DNA of 64,000 bases from contig NZ_CP076668.1 of NCBI RefSeq assembly GCF_018968705.1, forward strand, positions 5,764,501 through 5,828,500. Direction: 5' to 3'. The first letter of the stretch is position 1. Every line of letters begins with the position of its first letter. The translations under genes and the position numbers were made by a program. Shown piece by piece: positions 35,650 to 44,929 of the stretch. This DNA comes from Pseudomonas lijiangensis. GTDB lineage: Bacteria; Pseudomonadota; Gammaproteobacteria; Pseudomonadales; Pseudomonadaceae. The notes beneath the pieces were generated by a model. That model searched no databases. It was not told the origin of the DNA and worked only from the letters and a program-made list of their open reading frames with translations.

Positions 35650-35677
35650 ATATCGGCCCACCGGGCCTGAAACTTGA
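35650..35677 (-). promoter_or_regulatory. Sigma-28 promoter of the chemoreceptor gene
   Basis: On the minus strand TCAAGTTT (35677-35670), 12 bases, then GCCGATAT (35657-35650). This equals the FliA consensus of pseudomonads. It lies about 80 bases before the start at 35568. Confidence 0.8.
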
Positions 35678-35759
35678 TCAAAAAAGTCAGAAAGAGGCGT
35701 GAAAAAATTTTCTGGAATGCAGGCGTGGCAAGGCGCGCTTCAGGTTTTCCGAACGCATC

Positions 35760-36188
35760 TCAGGTATCGCGTTGCGCCCGGCCATCGGGACCATACAGCT
35801 TGCTGCCGATGATCGTATTGAGAAAACTGACGATGCGCTGGTTGTAACTCATGCGCAGGCTGAGGGTGCCGCCATTGGTTGTATTGATACTTTTTGCCCG
35901 TTGGGCCAGAGCCTGCAATTGCTTCCAGGCCTCGACGCAATCGGCATCCTGAGCCGCCTTGAGCGCACCTTTGCGGCCCACGCCGTAGCCAAGTTTTGAC
36001 TGGGCGGCGGCACGAATGGCTTCCAGTTGCTCCAGTTTGAGCAATGCAGCCTGTTTGCCAGCGGTCAGTTCGCTCAGTCTTTCGCCTTCGATCCTGGCCT
36101 GGGCCAGAGCGCGCCGCTCCTGCTCCAGCAACTCGACGAGGTGCATGACCGTCTGTGTTTGCAGCTCCAGGTGTCTCGCCAGGCTCAT
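35760..36188 (-). CDS. flgN: Flagellar export chaperone FlgN
   Basis: 142 residues, almost entirely helical with heptad-like repeats (VMHLVELLEQERRALAQARIEGERLSELTAGKQ). It is the family's chaperone for the hook-filament junction proteins FlgK and FlgL, which it delivers to the export gate. The N-terminal half shows the LLEQER...L pattern of FlgN. It follows flgM by 51 bases on the same strand, the standard flgMN order. The C-terminal tail (KLYGPDGRAQRDT) is likely disordered and is where FlgN contacts its clients in enterobacteria. Confidence 0.88.
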   Translation of the reverse strand: MSLARHLELQTQTVMHLVELLEQERRALAQARIEGERLSELTAGKQAALLKLEQLEAIRAAAQSKLGYGVGRKGALKAAQDADCVEAWKQLQALAQRAKSINTTNGGTLSLRMSYNQRIVSFLNTIIGSKLYGPDGRAQRDT

Positions 36189-36239
36189 AGGTATCCACAG
36201 CTCATAAGTTTCGGTTTCAGTTTCGGTAACGCGGAGCGC

Positions 36240-36530
36240 TCAGGCCGGGTCGCTCAGCATTTCCCGAACGCTCGACACCAGGCCGTCATAGATCGACTCG
36301 GAACTGATCTGCATCGTGCCGCTTTCGATGGCCTGGCGCAGTTGCGCCACTTTTTCCATGTTTACGTCAGAATCACTCTCAATATCGGCCATGGACGTGA
36401 TGCTCAGCGCGTCCAGATCGGCATCGGTCGCCTCCAGTGTCTGAAGCTCGGCCCGTTGAGAAGTGGTGCCGGCCAATTTGCTGTCAGTCGGCGGAACTGG
36501 ATTGGTCAGGTTAGCGCTTATGATTTTCAC
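36240..36530 (-). CDS. flgM: Anti-sigma-28 factor FlgM
   Basis: 96 residues, the usual length. It binds sigma-28 (FliA) in the cytoplasm and is exported once the hook-basal body is complete, releasing late gene expression. The N-terminal half is polar and probably unfolded (MKIISANLTNPVPPTDSK...). The C-terminal sigma-binding helices are in VNMEKVAQLRQAIESGTMQI and ESIYDGLVSSVREML. A sigma-28 promoter is directly upstream, which gives the known feedback. The cognate fliA is not in this window. Confidence 0.9.
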   Translation of the reverse strand: MKIISANLTNPVPPTDSKLAGTTSQRAELQTLEATDADLDALSITSMADIESDSDVNMEKVAQLRQAIESGTMQISSESIYDGLVSSVREMLSDPA

Positions 36531-36561
36531 GTTAGAGGCTTCATTGGCTGTTGTAAGGTCA

Positions 36562-36590
36562 CTATCGGCAATCGAAAAGGCAAACTTTGA
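36562..36590 (-). promoter_or_regulatory. Sigma-28 promoter of flgM
   Basis: CAAAGTTT (36589-36582), 12 bases, GCCGATAG (36569-36562) on the minus strand. It lies about 32 bases before flgM, inside the flgA-flgM gap, and gives flgMN a class 3 promoter in addition to read-through from flgA. Confidence 0.82.
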
Positions 36591-36617
36591 CCGGTGATCG
36601 GGTTTCGTCGAAAAAAT

Positions 36618-37340
36618 TTAAAAGCGCAGCAACAACTCGTTCTGGCCAGTCACTTGCGCATTCAGGGTCTTCCCATCACTGCTCAAGACCCTGACGCTAC
36701 TGCCCAGGCTGCCATTATCCAGAGCCTTGCCTTCAAGGCTGATCCTGAAACCGGCTCCTTGTGCCTTGAGCACCACCCGCTGGTTGCGCTCCACCAGCCA
36801 GCGCTCGCGGAAGTTGTTCTGCGCCAGGGCGCTGCCCTGACTGAAGGTGCGGCCGGCCTGACGTCCAATGATTTGCTCGGGCTTCAGCACCGCACCTTTG
36901 GGCAAGCCTTCCAGCGGGCCACGCTTTGTAGCCAGCATGTTCGCCTGCACGACATCGCCTGACGCAATCCGCTGGGTCGCGACCACGTAATCACCGACAG
37001 CCGCCACGCTGACCTGCAGATAACCGGCAATGCTCTCCTCCCCTTCACAACGCACCTCGACCGCCACGCGGCCATACGTGTTCTGCTCGGGATGAACCAG
37101 CGACGGCAGCGGACTTTCACACGCAACAATGCGCAAGGCCGGCTGACCGATATCGATGCTCAGCACCTGGCTGCGCGGCGGCAATCGCTGCGCAATCACA
37201 TAGCGCACCCGATCTTGCAGCACATCGGTCTGGGCCTCGACGGCCGCACTCTGCAACAGGCACATCAAGACACAGCCACTGGCGCCCGCATGGCCAAGCA
37301 GGCACATGAGCTGTGCGCGAGAGCGGAGAAAATCTCTCAT
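36618..37340 (-). CDS. flgA: Flagellar P-ring assembly chaperone FlgA
   Basis: 240 residues. The ATG at 37340 has AGAGGA eight bases before it; a TTG at 37364 is an alternative without support. The signal peptide region is unusually long and Cys-rich (MRDFLRSRAQLMCLLGHAG..., cleavage near AVEAQ). The C-terminal SAF-type domain (about 105-238) shows VVATQRIASGDVVQANMLATK and IIGRQAGRTFSQGSALAQNN, typical of FlgA. It acts in the periplasm to help FlgI subunits form the P-ring. First gene of the minus-strand flgAMN unit, divergent from flgB. Confidence 0.9.
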   Translation of the reverse strand: MRDFLRSRAQLMCLLGHAGASGCVLMCLLQSAAVEAQTDVLQDRVRYVIAQRLPPRSQVLSIDIGQPALRIVACESPLPSLVHPEQNTYGRVAVEVRCEGEESIAGYLQVSVAAVGDYVVATQRIASGDVVQANMLATKRGPLEGLPKGAVLKPEQIIGRQAGRTFSQGSALAQNNFRERWLVERNQRVVLKAQGAGFRISLEGKALDNGSLGSSVRVLSSDGKTLNAQVTGQNELLLRF

Positions 37341-37502
37341 TGAGCCAATCCTCTGAGGTAGCAAGCGAAGAATTCTAGGCTCCTCGGCGACAAGGCAAGG
37401 CCTGAATTGGTCGGCAAATAGCGGCCTGTTTCGGCCTTTGCATCGACGGCCTTGGGACTAACCTGCGAGCCGTTCAATTATTTGATGCACAGGTCCGCAA
37501 AC

Positions 37503-37919
37503 ATGATCGACAAGCTCGATAACGAGCTGCGCTTTCAGCAGAACGCAATGAGTTTGCGGGCTGAGCGTCAGCAGGTACTGGCCAACAACATCGCCAACGC
37601 CGACACGCCCAGCTTCCGGGCGCGCGATTTCGATTTTTCCGCAGAACTGAGCAGTGCCCTTCACAAAGAGCGCGCCAGCGGACAAGGCATGTCGCTGTCG
37701 ACCACATCTGATCAGCACCTGCATTCGACCTCCAGCAGCAGCTTTTCGACCCGCTCGTTGCTGTATCGCGTGCCGGACCAGCCAAGCCTGGACGGCAACA
37801 CGGTGGACATGGATCGCGAGCGCGCGCAGTTCAGCGACAACTCCGTCAAATACCAGGCCAGCCTGACATTCCTGAGCAGCAAGTTGCAGTCGCTCAAGAC
37901 CGCCATGCAGTCCGAATAA
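37503..37919 (+). CDS. flgB: Flagellar proximal rod protein FlgB
   Basis: 138 residues. The N-terminal rod/hook signature is [20 protein letters not shown], and the C-terminal helix contains [20 protein letters not shown]. FlgB with FlgC, FlgF and FliE builds the proximal rod after export through the type III apparatus. The start at 37503 places [16 protein letters not shown] at the N-terminus as in homologues. First gene of a nine-gene operon to flgJ; the promoter should lie in the 162 bases after flgA and is probably FlhDC-dependent. Confidence 0.93.
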   Translation: MIDKLDNELRFQQNAMSLRAERQQVLANNIANADTPSFRARDFDFSAELSSALHKERASGQGMSLSTTSDQHLHSTSSSSFSTRSLLYRVPDQPSLDGNTVDMDRERAQFSDNSVKYQASLTFLSSKLQSLKTAMQSE

Positions 37920-37933
37920 CGCAGGTAGACACC

Positions 37934-38341
37934 ATGTCGATGTTCAGCATTTTCGATATCGCCGGTTCCGCACTCAGCGCGCAGTCCCAGCGCATGAACG
38001 TGACCGCCAGCAACCTGGCCAACGCCGATACCACCAATGGCCCCGATGGCGATGCTTATCGGGCGCGCCAGGTGGTGTTCGAGTCGCAATACCAGAGCGG
38101 CAGCAAGATCGGTGGCGTGCGGGTAAGTCAGGTAGTGGAAGACGGCTCGCCCATGCGCCAGGAGTATCGGCCCGGCGACCCGCTGGCCGACGAGGAAGGC
38201 TACGTGACCATGCCGAACGTCGAGCCGGTCAGCGAAATGGTCAACATGATCTCTGCCTCGCGCTCCTATCAGGCCAACGTCGAAGTCATGTCCACCAGCA
38301 AGGAATTGATGCTCAAAACCCTGACTTTAGGCGAGGCGTAA
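37934..38341 (+). CDS. flgC: Flagellar proximal rod protein FlgC
   Basis: 135 residues, family length. It starts [20 protein letters not shown] with the [13 protein letters not shown] motif and ends with [27 protein letters not shown], the conserved C-terminal helix shared by rod proteins. It lies 14 bases after flgB and three before flgD. Confidence 0.95.
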   Translation: MSMFSIFDIAGSALSAQSQRMNVTASNLANADTTNGPDGDAYRARQVVFESQYQSGSKIGGVRVSQVVEDGSPMRQEYRPGDPLADEEGYVTMPNVEPVSEMVNMISASRSYQANVEVMSTSKELMLKTLTLGEA

Positions 38342-38344
38342 ACA

Positions 38345-39022
38345 ATGGCTACCACGATTTCCAGCTCGGTCCTCTCGACCATGAACACGAGCAGCGGCAC
38401 CGCTGAAAGCAGCGCTACGGCCTCAGAGGAACTGCAAGACCAGTTCCTGACGCTACTGACTGCCCAGTTGCAGAACCAGGACCCGACCGATCCGATGGAC
38501 AACAGCGAGATGGTCACGCAACTGGCGCAAATCAGCACCATCAGCAGCATTGAAGACCTGGGCACCACGGCAGACACCATTTCCAGCCAGATCAGCGCCA
38601 GCGAAACCCTGCAAGCCTCGGCTCTGGTCGGCAACGGCGTGCTGGTGGACGGCAATAGCATCAAGGTTTCGAGCGGTGAAGCCACCACCTTCGGCGTCAC
38701 TCTGGCCAGCGATGCAGAGGACGTGACCATCACCATCAGCGACAGCAGCGGCAACGTGGTTCGCACCATAGAAGAAGGTGACATGAGCGAAGGCACCCAG
38801 GCCCTGTACTGGGATGGCCTGCAGGATGACGGCACTACCGCAGCCGACGGTGCCTACACCTTCAGCATCACGGCCACTGCCGATGACACAGCCGTAACCG
38901 CCACAGCCCTGAATTACGCACTGGTGACCGGCGTGACGACCGACAGCAGCAACGCCGTTGCCCTCGATCTGGGCGGCGTCAATGACAACGTCGCGTTGAG
39001 TGACATCAGCCTGGTGCTTTGA
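38345..39022 (+). CDS. flgD: Hook capping protein FlgD
   Basis: 225 residues. The conserved N-terminal segment LQDQFLTLLTAQLQNQDPTDP (about 34-53) followed by MDNSEMVTQLAQISTISSIEDL is diagnostic. A Gly/Ser/Thr-rich FlgD Ig-like/Tudor-like region occupies residues 100-225, with VRTIEEGDMSEGTQALYWDGLQDDG. FlgD sits at the growing tip of the hook and controls FlgE polymerisation. The protein is rich in Ser, Thr, Ala and Asp and poor in aromatic residues, like other exported flagellar proteins here. Confidence 0.93.
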   Translation: MATTISSSVLSTMNTSSGTAESSATASEELQDQFLTLLTAQLQNQDPTDPMDNSEMVTQLAQISTISSIEDLGTTADTISSQISASETLQASALVGNGVLVDGNSIKVSSGEATTFGVTLASDAEDVTITISDSSGNVVRTIEEGDMSEGTQALYWDGLQDDGTTAADGAYTFSITATADDTAVTATALNYALVTGVTTDSSNAVALDLGGVNDNVALSDISLVL

Positions 39023-39103
39023 TTTCCGGGCAATCCAATCCCCCAAAAACCCTTCGCAGTTGCCAGGACTGCTCGTCATCGTTCGCATACAAGGAGAAAC
39101 ACC

Positions 39104-40252
39104 ATGGCTTTTTCCCAAGCGCTTAGTGGTCTGGCGGCAGCTTCGACAGACCTCAATGTCGTCAGTAACAACATTTCCAACTCCCAGACCGTGGGTTTCA
39201 AAAGCTCCACGACACAGTTCGCCGATGTTTACTCGGGGGCCGATGTCGGCTTGGGGACGAGCGTTTCAGGCGTGGTCCAGAACTTCTCGGACGGCAGCCT
39301 GACCACGACCGATAACGAGCTGGACCTTGCGATCAACGGTGATGGCTTCTTCACCTTCACCGACGGCACACAGACCGTCTACTCGCGTAACGGGCAATTG
39401 ACCCTGACATCCGAAGGCTATCTGGAGAACGCCGCAGGCGACCAGTTGCTGGGTGTCAACGGTGTCATCCAGATTCCGACCTCGGGGATGCAGGCCAGCG
39501 CCACCACCGAGCTGGATGCCGAGCTGAACCTGGATTCCAGCGAAGACATCATCACCGATACCTTCGACCAGACCGACTCCTCGACGTACTCCTACTCCAC
39601 GACGGCGACCCTCTACGATTCGTTGGGCAACAGCCATACCAGCACCTTGTATTTCAGCAAGACTGCCGAAAACACCTGGGAAGTTCACACGGCCATCGAT
39701 GGCAACCTGCTGAGCGAAACCCAGACAGTGGAATTCAGCTCCAGTGGCCTGATCACCAGCGGCGAAACCGGCACTTACACCTATGACCCGGACAATGGTG
39801 CCGCGGACATGACCATCGAGCTGGATCTGACGGGTACGACCCAGTTCGGTAACGACTCCTCGGTGTCCGACATTTCACAGGATGGCTACACCTCCGGCAG
39901 CCTGGTGAGCTTCACCATCGATGAAACCGGCACGGTGATTGCCACCTACTCCAACGATCAGACGCAAAACATTGACCAGATCCAGCTGGCCACCTTCAGC
40001 AATGAAAACGGCCTGCAGGCCAACGGCGACAACACCTGGCTGGCCACGACTGCCTCCGGCCAAGCCTTGCTGGGCGTCGCGGGCAGCGGTTCGCTGGGTT
40101 CGATCCTGAGCGGCACGACCGAAGACTCCAACGTCGATCTGACCACCGAACTGGTGAACCTGATCATTGCCCAGCGCAACTTCCAGGCCAACGCCAAGTC
40201 GGTCACCGCGCAAAGCGAAGTGCTCCAGCAAGCCGTGAATATCGGGTCGTAA
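39104..40252 (+). CDS. flgE: Flagellar hook protein FlgE
   Basis: 382 residues, on the short side for FlgE. N-terminal helix MAFSQALSGLAAASTDLNVV with SNNISNSQTVGFKSS, then the D1/D2 domains (LAINGDGFFTFTDG, YSTTATLYDSLGNSHTST), and the C-terminal helix VNLIIAQRNFQANAKSVTAQ. It forms the universal joint between rod and filament. AAGGAG lies just before the ATG. An 81-base gap after flgD has no obvious promoter. Confidence 0.94.
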   Translation: MAFSQALSGLAAASTDLNVVSNNISNSQTVGFKSSTTQFADVYSGADVGLGTSVSGVVQNFSDGSLTTTDNELDLAINGDGFFTFTDGTQTVYSRNGQLTLTSEGYLENAAGDQLLGVNGVIQIPTSGMQASATTELDAELNLDSSEDIITDTFDQTDSSTYSYSTTATLYDSLGNSHTSTLYFSKTAENTWEVHTAIDGNLLSETQTVEFSSSGLITSGETGTYTYDPDNGAADMTIELDLTGTTQFGNDSSVSDISQDGYTSGSLVSFTIDETGTVIATYSNDQTQNIDQIQLATFSNENGLQANGDNTWLATTASGQALLGVAGSGSLGSILSGTTEDSNVDLTTELVNLIIAQRNFQANAKSVTAQSEVLQQAVNIGS

Positions 40253-40255
40253 TAC

Positions 40256-41011
40256 ATGGATCGCATGCTCTTCACGGCCATGAGCGGAGCCAATCAGGCA
40301 CTCGAACAACAAGCCGTCGTGGCCAACAACCTGGCCAACATCGTGACACCGGGCTTTCGGGCGCAACTGGTCGAAATGCAATCGTCCCCTGTCGCGGGCG
40401 AGGGCTTGCCGACACGTGTGTCGGTCGCGGCCCAAGGGTTCGGGGTCGACTGGACCCAAGGCCCGATCGTCCATACCGACCGTAACCTGGATGTGGCCAT
40501 CGGCGAGAACGGCATGCTCGCCGTACAGACCGCCGATGGCAGCGAAGCCTACACACGACGCGGTGACCTTCAGGTTGATGGCACTGGAGCCATGACCGTG
40601 GGCGGACGCCCGGTCATGGGCGATGGTGGCCCGGTGGTCGTTCCGTTGGGCAGTGAAGTCACCCTTGGCAGCGACGGCACGATCAGCGTTCGTGAAGTCG
40701 GCATGGGGCCCAGAGGACTGAGTCCTGTCGGACGGCTGAAACTGGTGTCGGCTTTGCCCGGCACGCTTCAGGCCGGTACCGATGGGTTGTTTCGCACCGC
40801 GCCGAATGCCAATGGCGTCAGCCAGCCCTTGCCTGCGGACGAAAGCATGCGTGTAGCGCCCGGCTCACTGGAGGGCAGCAATGTCAGCCCGACCTCCGCC
40901 ATGGTGGCAATGATCGATAACTCGCGGCGTTACGAGATGCAGATGAAAGCCATCAGCAGCGCCGACGAAAACGCCAAGAGCGCCAACAACCTGCTGTCGC
41001 TGCAGGGCTGA
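40256..41011 (+). CDS. flgF: Flagellar proximal rod protein FlgF
   Basis: 251 residues. N-terminal MDRMLFTAMSGANQALEQQAVVANNLANIVTPGFR, a central strand-rich hook-like domain (DVAIGENGMLAVQTADGSEAY), and the C-terminal helix VAMIDNSRRYEMQMKAISSA. It starts three bases after the flgE stop. FlgF is shorter than FlgG and lacks the extra rod stretch of FlgG. Confidence 0.93.
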   Translation: MDRMLFTAMSGANQALEQQAVVANNLANIVTPGFRAQLVEMQSSPVAGEGLPTRVSVAAQGFGVDWTQGPIVHTDRNLDVAIGENGMLAVQTADGSEAYTRRGDLQVDGTGAMTVGGRPVMGDGGPVVVPLGSEVTLGSDGTISVREVGMGPRGLSPVGRLKLVSALPGTLQAGTDGLFRTAPNANGVSQPLPADESMRVAPGSLEGSNVSPTSAMVAMIDNSRRYEMQMKAISSADENAKSANNLLSLQG

Positions 41012-41042
41012 CCCCACGGTTGAATGAATAAGGAACCGCTCG

Positions 41043-41825
41043 ATGATCAGATCACTGTGGACAGCCAAGACCGGGCTGGAAGCCCAGCAGGGACAAATGG
41101 ACGTTATCGCCAACAACCTGGCCAACGTCAGCACCAACGGCTTTAAACGCTCACGTGCCGTCTTTGAAGACCTGCTTTACCAGAACGAACGCCAGCCGGG
41201 TGCGCAAAGCAGTACCGACACCCGTCTGCCCTCGGGCTTGCAGGTCGGTACGGGGGTGCGTGAAGTTGCTACCGAGCGGCTGCACACTCAGGGCAACCTG
41301 GAAGAAACCAGCAACTCCAAGGACCTGGCCATCAATGGCCTGGGCTTTTTCACGGTGGATATGCCCGATGGCACCACTGGCTACACCCGTGACGGCAGCT
41401 TCCAGCTCAATGCCAACGGCGAGATGGTGACGTCCAACGGTTACACGCTGGCAGCGGGTATCACCATTCCGGCCAATGCCACGGCTGTCACCATCAGCAC
41501 CGACGGTATCGTCTCGGTCACTCAGGCTGGCAACTCCACTTCGACGCAGGTCGGACAGTTGAATCTGGCGTTGTTCATCAACCCGGCCGGTTTGCAGAGC
41601 ATGGGGCAGAACCTCTATCAGGAAACCGATGCCTCGGGTGCGCCCACCGAAACCACGCCCGGCCTCAATGGTGGCGGCTCGCTGTCCCAAGGCTATGTGG
41701 AAACCTCCAACGTCAATGTCGTGGAGGAAATGGTAGGCATGATCCAGACCCAGCGCGCTTACGAAATCAACAGCAAAGCCGTCGAGAGCTCGGACGAGAT
41801 GCTCCAGCGTCTGACGCAGCTCTGA
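41043..41825 (+). CDS. flgG: Flagellar distal rod protein FlgG
   Basis: 260 residues, exactly the usual length. [20 protein letters not shown] with [27 protein letters not shown] at the N-terminus, where the stretch after NGFK makes the rod rigid compared with the hook. C-terminus [29 protein letters not shown]. It forms the distal rod that passes the P- and L-rings. Confidence 0.95.
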   Translation: MIRSLWTAKTGLEAQQGQMDVIANNLANVSTNGFKRSRAVFEDLLYQNERQPGAQSSTDTRLPSGLQVGTGVREVATERLHTQGNLEETSNSKDLAINGLGFFTVDMPDGTTGYTRDGSFQLNANGEMVTSNGYTLAAGITIPANATAVTISTDGIVSVTQAGNSTSTQVGQLNLALFINPAGLQSMGQNLYQETDASGAPTETTPGLNGGGSLSQGYVETSNVNVVEEMVGMIQTQRAYEINSKAVESSDEMLQRLTQL

Positions 41826-41830
41826 TCGCC

Positions 41831-42529
41831 ATGTCCGGGAAACGCAAAATGGCCCATAAACGCCCACCGGCATGGCCTCTGTTGCTGGTCATCGCAGGCA
41901 TGCTGGCGACGACTGGCTGTGATCAGTTGCCCCACAAACCGGTCGTGCCCGAAGAAGAAATGCAGGTGCCGGTCCAGCCGAACCGTCTGGCCAATGGTTC
42001 GCTCTATCAGGGTAGCCGTGGGTCGCAGCCCTTGTTCGAGGACCGTCGTCCGCGCATGGTGGGCGATACGCTCACCATCGAACTGGAAGAACAGGTCAGC
42101 GCCAGCAAGACCTCCTCGTCCAACGCCAACCGCACTGGCTCCATCGGTCTGAGCCTGGCGACCACCTCAAGCCGCGCCTCTCAGGTTGGCGACTTCGGGC
42201 TGGACGCTTCGACCACCAATGACTTCAGCGGTGGAGGTGGCTCACAGGCCAACAATTCCTTTACCGGCACCATTTCCGTAACGGTCATGCAGGTCATGCC
42301 CAACGGCCACTTGCGAGTGCGCGGCGACAAACAGATCGCGATCAACCAGGGCACAGAATTCATCCGTTTTTCGGGCGTGGTCAATCCACGGAGCATCACG
42401 GGGGAAAACACCGTGTCTTCGACCCAGGTTTCCCAGGCCCGGATCGAATACGTCGGTGATGGCTATATCAACGAAGCACAGCGCATGGGTTGGCTCCATC
42501 GCATTCTTCTCAACCTTTCTCCTTTCTGA
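41831..42529 (+). CDS. flgH: Flagellar L-ring lipoprotein FlgH
   Basis: 232 residues if started at 41831; the in-frame ATG at 41849 (GGGAA eight bases before) would give 226 and is equally plausible. A lipoprotein signal with the lipobox ATTGC ([20 protein letters not shown]) precedes the mature protein, which is anchored in the outer membrane as the L-ring. Family motifs: [32 protein letters not shown] and [28 protein letters not shown]. Ends [15 protein letters not shown], the standard FlgH end. Confidence 0.93.
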   Translation: MSGKRKMAHKRPPAWPLLLVIAGMLATTGCDQLPHKPVVPEEEMQVPVQPNRLANGSLYQGSRGSQPLFEDRRPRMVGDTLTIELEEQVSASKTSSSNANRTGSIGLSLATTSSRASQVGDFGLDASTTNDFSGGGGSQANNSFTGTISVTVMQVMPNGHLRVRGDKQIAINQGTEFIRFSGVVNPRSITGENTVSSTQVSQARIEYVGDGYINEAQRMGWLHRILLNLSPF

Positions 42530-42540
42530 GTACGGGAACC

Positions 42541-43686
42541 ATGGCTGACTCTGTATTCATGACGACACTCTTGCGCGCAGCCAGAGCCGGGGCTCGAACG
42601 CTGCTGTGCATCGGCACTGCGCTGCTGGGCGGCATGGTCCAGGCAGAACAGATTCGCGATATCGCCGACTTTGCCGGGGTACGCCCCAACAGTCTGGTGG
42701 GCTACGGCCTGGTGGTCGGCCTCGATGGCAGTGGCGACCAGACCACCCAAAGCCCGTTCACCGAGCAGAGTCTTACCAACATGCTGTCGCAACTGGGCGT
42801 CACCCTGCCTGCCGACGCCAACATGCAGATGCGCAACATCGCCGCTGTGATCGTCACCACCAACCTGCCCGCCTTCGTCCATCCCGGCCAGCAGATCGAC
42901 GTGGTGGTTTCCTCCATCGGTAACGCCAAAAGCCTGCGCGGCGGCACCTTGTTGATGACCCCCATGAAAGGTGCAGACGGCGAGGTCTACGCCCTGGCTC
43001 AAGGCAACCTGATGGTGGGCGGTGCAGGCGCTTCGGCCAACGGCAGCAGCGTACAGGTCAACCAGCTTGCCGGTGGACGCATCAGTGGAGGTGCAATCGT
43101 CGAGCGCTCGGTCCCTCTGAACCTGAGCAATGACAGCGGCTTGCTCAACCTTTATATGCATGAACCGGACTTCGCCACCGCCCAGCGCGTGGTCTATGCC
43201 ATCAACTCCGAATTTCGCAGCACCGTGGCTTCGGCAGTGGATGGCGGCAGAATCCAGATTCAGGGGCCGTTGTCGCCCAACGAACGGGTCAACTTCATGG
43301 CCCGGATCGAAAGCGTCGACGTGTTGCCGATCCAGATGCGCCCCAAGGTGATCCTTGATTCTCGGACCGGCTCCATTGTCCTCAACAGCTCCGTGAAGCT
43401 GCACCGTGCAGCAGTGGCCCACGGCAATCTCTCGGTCATCATCGACACAACCAACACCGTCAGCCAGCCCGGCGCGTTCAGTAACGGTCAGACGGCCGTG
43501 GTCCCCAAAAGCAATATTTCCATCGAGGCTCAAGGTGGCTCGCTGCATGTGCTTGAAGGCACGGCAGATCTGATGGACGTGGTCAAAGGGCTGAATGCTC
43601 TGGGCGCGACACCCCAGGACCTGATGGCGATTCTGCAAGCGCTCAAGGCCGCCGGTTCACTGCGGGCAGAGCTGGAGATCATCTGA
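42541..43686 (+). CDS. flgI: Flagellar P-ring protein FlgI
   Basis: 381 residues. The ATG at 42541 opens an N-terminal export signal (MADSVFMTTLLRAARAGART...LLGGMVQA). The mature start EQIRDIADFAGVRPNSLVGYGLVVGL and the GSGDQTTQSPFTEQSLTNML stretch are invariant in the family. It assembles in the peptidoglycan layer as the bushing around the rod with help from FlgA. The last A of its TGA stop is the first base of the flgJ start. Confidence 0.95.
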   Translation: MADSVFMTTLLRAARAGARTLLCIGTALLGGMVQAEQIRDIADFAGVRPNSLVGYGLVVGLDGSGDQTTQSPFTEQSLTNMLSQLGVTLPADANMQMRNIAAVIVTTNLPAFVHPGQQIDVVVSSIGNAKSLRGGTLLMTPMKGADGEVYALAQGNLMVGGAGASANGSSVQVNQLAGGRISGGAIVERSVPLNLSNDSGLLNLYMHEPDFATAQRVVYAINSEFRSTVASAVDGGRIQIQGPLSPNERVNFMARIESVDVLPIQMRPKVILDSRTGSIVLNSSVKLHRAAVAHGNLSVIIDTTNTVSQPGAFSNGQTAVVPKSNISIEAQGGSLHVLEGTADLMDVVKGLNALGATPQDLMAILQALKAAGSLRAELEII

Positions 43687-44651
43687 TGAACATGGCGGAC
43701 AGCACGACCGGCTTTGCCCTTGATGTGCAGGGGCTGGAACAGCTCAAGCGGCATTCGCGCGAAGATGCCGGGTCGAGCCTGAAGGAAGCCAGCAAGCAGT
43801 TTGAAGCCCTGTTCCTGCAGATGATGCTCAAGAGCATGCGGGCCGCGATTCCCAAGTCCGAGATGTCCAGCAACTCGCAGACCGAGTTTTATACCGACAT
43901 GTTCGATCAGCAGGTGGCGCAGAGCCTGGCGGGCAAAGGCATCGGCCTCGCCGAGCAGTTGACCCGGCAACTGGGCGGTTCCTCTGCAAAGCCCCACTCG
44001 CCTGATGTTCAACGCGGCATGGATGCGGCCACCGCCCTTTTTCTGGACTTGCCGCCCTCCGGCACAAACAGTTCAGAGTCGCCCTTTGCAGCCACGGCTT
44101 ACCCGACACAGGCATTCGAGTCCTGGAAGCGTCGGGAGGTCAGTGGCATGAACAACGAGCAGCCCGAGCATGTGCAGGCATTCATCGCGCGCCTGAGCGA
44201 GCCGGCACAAAAAGCCGCTCGCAGCAGTGGCGTACCCGCCGAGCTGATCCTCGCTCAGGCTGCACTGGAAACCGATTGGGGCCGACGCCAGATCACCACG
44301 GCCAGTGGCGCCGACAGCCACAACCTGTTCGGGATCAAGGCAGGCAGCCAATGGCAAGGCGCGACCACACAGGTCATGACGACGGAATATGAAGCAGGCG
44401 AAGCGCAGAAACAGATGGAAAGCTTCCGCGTCTACCCGACCTATGACGCGGCGTTCAACGATTATGCCCGCCTGATCCGCTCACGCCCCGGCTATGCCGC
44501 CGCCCGCAACGCCGCCGACGCGCCGCAGGCAGCCATCGCCCTGCAACAGGGCGGCTACGCCACCGACCCGCGCTATGCACAAAAACTGATTTCGGTCATG
44601 GCCACCATCGGCCCGCTGAGACATGTACCGCCCACGGCACAGCTGGACTGA
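43686..44651 (+). CDS. flgJ: Flagellar rod-cap and peptidoglycan hydrolase FlgJ
   Basis: 321 residues, two-domain form. Residues 10-100 are the rod-binding domain (KEASKQFEALFLQMMLKSMR). Residues about 160-305 are the glucosaminidase domain with the catalytic Glu in LAQAALETDWGRRQI and YPTYDAAFNDYARLI. It caps the growing rod and cuts a hole in the wall for it. Last gene of the flgB operon; a palindromic element follows. Confidence 0.93.
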   Translation: MNMADSTTGFALDVQGLEQLKRHSREDAGSSLKEASKQFEALFLQMMLKSMRAAIPKSEMSSNSQTEFYTDMFDQQVAQSLAGKGIGLAEQLTRQLGGSSAKPHSPDVQRGMDAATALFLDLPPSGTNSSESPFAATAYPTQAFESWKRREVSGMNNEQPEHVQAFIARLSEPAQKAARSSGVPAELILAQAALETDWGRRQITTASGADSHNLFGIKAGSQWQGATTQVMTTEYEAGEAQKQMESFRVYPTYDAAFNDYARLIRSRPGYAAARNAADAPQAAIALQQGGYATDPRYAQKLISVMATIGPLRHVPPTAQLD

Positions 44652-44696
44652 TTGCCTGCGTGGACTCGCCCGCAGGACCGGATGTACCAACAAACG

Positions 44697-44787
44697 TGCA
44701 GGAGGCAGCTTGATGGCGAAAAGGGCCTGAAAACCGGCAGATATTCCGTGTCTGTACGCGAAAGTCGCCAGCAAGCTGCCTCCCACA
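44697..44787. repeat. Palindromic intergenic element, family A, copy 3
   Basis: The inner hairpin part matches the copies at 2806-2896 and 25508-25597, but the left arm has changes (TGCAGG for TGTGGG, GATGG for GCTGG). The outer terminal motifs are missing or eroded, so this looks like an older copy. It sits between flgJ and the flgK promoter. Confidence 0.7.
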
Positions 44788-44873
44788 AAGTGACTTGGCA
44801 GATTTATCAGGTCCCCCGGTGCTGCCCACCGGCAAATCGATTCGCGAATCACCATGTTTTTTTCACCAACCAC

Positions 44874-44901
44874 CAAAGTTGCGCTTTCGCGGGGCCGATA
44901 G
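44874..44901 (+). promoter_or_regulatory. Sigma-28 promoter of flgKL
   Basis: CAAAGTTG (44874-44881), 12 bases, GCCGATAG (44894-44901), about 29 bases before the flgK start. It makes flgKL a late (class 3) unit separate from flgB-J. Confidence 0.8.
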
Positions 44902-44929
44902 TGGGCCTATGTAGCTTAGGAGCTTTGCA

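Noticed and set aside
37416..37423. AAATAGCG in the flgA-flgB gap as an FlhDC box
   Set aside because: Only one half-site fits; the inverted partner at the expected 10-12 base spacing is missing, so I do not call it a feature.
42463..43638. Minus-strand frame of 391 codons opposite flgH-flgI
   Set aside because: Shadow of flgI; His/Gln/Asp-rich with no family resemblance.
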